DNA of 7,321 nucleotides from an uncultured Burkholderiaceae bacterium (GTDB lineage: Bacteria; Pseudomonadota; Gammaproteobacteria; Burkholderiales; Burkholderiaceae), in NCBI GenBank assembly GCA_937862845.1, contig CALMCK010000218.1, positions 1-7,321 of the forward strand. Direction: 5' to 3'. The notes beneath the pieces are model-generated. The model did not search any database, had not been told where the DNA came from, and saw only the letters and a list, made by a program, of their open reading frames with translations. This document shows, one piece after another, positions 6,313 through 7,321 of this stretch. How positions within the stretch are numbered: the first letter of the stretch is position 1; each line of letters begins with the position of its first letter. A program made the position numbers and the translations under genes.

Positions 6313-7321
6313 ATGAGCCGTGTTTACAATTTCGCCGCAGGTCCCGCCGCACTGCCGCTGCCCGTTTTACAAAAAATGCAAGCCGAGCTGCTCGACTTCA
6401 ATGGCACAGGCACGTCCATCATGGAGATGAGCCACCGCGGCGCAGTCTACACCGAGGTGTTTATGCGCACGCGCGACGCCCTGCGCCGACTGCTGAACGT
6501 CCCCGCGAATTACCAGATTTTATTCATGCAAGGTGGAGCAATTGGGCAGAACGCCATTATTCCACTCAATTTACTCGGCGGCACACGCAAAACCATCGAC
6601 ACCGTCATCGCAGGCGCATGGTCGATTAAAACCGCAGCCGAAGCCGCCCGCTATGCCGAACACGCCCCCATCATCGCGAACTCTGACGACGGCCAAGGCC
6701 GCTTCACGCATTACCCCGAGTTCGACACATGGCAGCGCTCACCCGAGTCCGCCTACATCAACATCTGCACCAACGAAACCATCCACGGCGTCGAGTGGTA
6801 TCCATCGCGTGAAGCCTCTGACGCAGTCAACGCCAGCGGCTCATTTCTCGTCGCCGACATGTCCTCACATATTTTGTCCCGCCCGATTGACGTCTCGCAA
6901 TACGGCGTCATCTACGGCGGCGCCCAAAAAAACATCGGACCCGCAGGCGTCACATTCGTCATCGTGCGCGACGACTTGCTCGACATGCAGCACCCGCTTT
7001 GCCCATCGGCGTTTAACTGGCGCAACGTCGCCGACAACGACTCCATGTTTAACACACCGCCCACACTGTCCATCTACATCGCAGGCCTCGTATTCGAATG
7101 GCTCGAAGCACAAGGCGGCCTCACCGCCATGGCCGCACTCAACGACGCCAAAGCCAAATTGCTCTATGACGCCATCGACAACAGCACGCTCTACCGCAAC
7201 GACGTGCAACCCGCCTACCGCTCCTGCATGAACGTGCCGTTTTTCCTCAACGACGAATCACTCAACGCGCAGTTTCTCGAACAATCCGCCGCCGCAGGAC
7301 TCGCCGCATTAAAGGGACACA
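6313..7321 (+). CDS. serC: Phosphoserine aminotransferase (3'-truncated by window)
   Basis: A cytoplasmic, pyridoxal-phosphate-dependent enzyme that exchanges the amino group between glutamate and 3-phosphohydroxypyruvate in serine synthesis, and acts on the 4-phosphoerythronate-derived substrate in vitamin B6 synthesis. 336 codons are visible of the roughly 360 usual, so only the last ~25-30 are missing. The start shows YNFAAGPAALP and SIMEMSHRG. GGAIGQNAIIPLN at about 75-87 is the cofactor phosphate region, where the E. coli enzyme has GGGRGQF; the form here is, as I recall, usual in betaproteobacteria. ICTNETIHGVEW and SSHILSRPIDV follow. YGGAQKNIGPAG carries the Schiff-base lysine K206, and SMFNTPPT and the terminal LKGH are conserved. 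A good promoter and ribosome binding site lie just upstream. Codon use becomes more C-ending after about codon 90. In many Burkholderiales serC follows gyrA; here its upstream neighbour is the divergent M16 gene. Confidence 0.96.
   Translation, partial: MSRVYNFAAGPAALPLPVLQKMQAELLDFNGTGTSIMEMSHRGAVYTEVFMRTRDALRRLLNVPANYQILFMQGGAIGQNAIIPLNLLGGTRKTIDTVIAGAWSIKTAAEAARYAEHAPIIANSDDGQGRFTHYPEFDTWQRSPESAYINICTNETIHGVEWYPSREASDAVNASGSFLVADMSSHILSRPIDVSQYGVIYGGAQKNIGPAGVTFVIVRDDLLDMQHPLCPSAFNWRNVADNDSMFNTPPTLSIYIAGLVFEWLEAQGGLTAMAALNDAKAKLLYDAIDNSTLYRNDVQPAYRSCMNVPFFLNDESLNAQFLEQSAAAGLAALKGH

Noticed and set aside
6533..7231. A 232-residue open frame on the plus strand inside serC, very rich in Ser, Thr and Pro
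   Set aside because: It is in another frame of serC and its composition follows from the A/C-rich coding strand. SerC motifs run unbroken through the same bases.

Overview
The window looks like a chromosomal segment of a Gram-negative proteobacterium, most likely a betaproteobacterium of the Burkholderiales type. The case rests mainly on SerC: its motifs (GGAIGQNAIIPLNL, CPSAFNWRNV, YGGAQKNIGPAG) resemble the Burkholderiales form as I remember it. The envelope genes (a signal-peptide M16 protease, a phosphoethanolamine-transferase-like protein and an O-antigen-ligase-like protein) fit a cell with an outer membrane. This is recognition from memory, not a database search.

Layout. Positions 1-371 (+) hold the last ~123 codons of dnaE, the replicative DNA polymerase III alpha subunit. 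It converges, across only 25 bases, on a tight three-gene block on the minus strand. Read in its own direction, the block starts at 6138 with a 959-residue two-module M16 zinc protease carrying a signal peptide. Four bases later comes a 541-residue phosphoethanolamine-transferase-like enzyme of the sulfatase/alkaline phosphatase fold. This overlaps by ATGA a 411-residue polytopic protein of the WaaL/Wzy_C (O-antigen ligase) superfamily, which ends at 397. Upstream of the block, a 174-base divergent control region separates it from serC (6313 onward, +), which runs off the right edge after 336 codons.

How the genes may work together. dnaE and serC are housekeeping genes (replication; serine and pyridoxal phosphate synthesis) and probably unrelated to the middle block. 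The block's spacing implies co-transcription and, for the last pair, translational coupling. All three products should act at the periplasmic face of the inner membrane or in the periplasm: one degrades or processes peptides, one probably adds phosphoethanolamine to a glycolipid or glycan, and one probably joins an undecaprenyl-linked glycan to an acceptor. A shared role in surface glycan finishing is plausible but inferred.

The divergent region has a good sigma70-type promoter for serC and a perfect 10-bp inverted repeat centred on its -35 box, the best candidate regulatory element here. No RNA gene, CRISPR array, insertion sequence or attachment site was seen. No gene-free stretch exceeds 300 bases.
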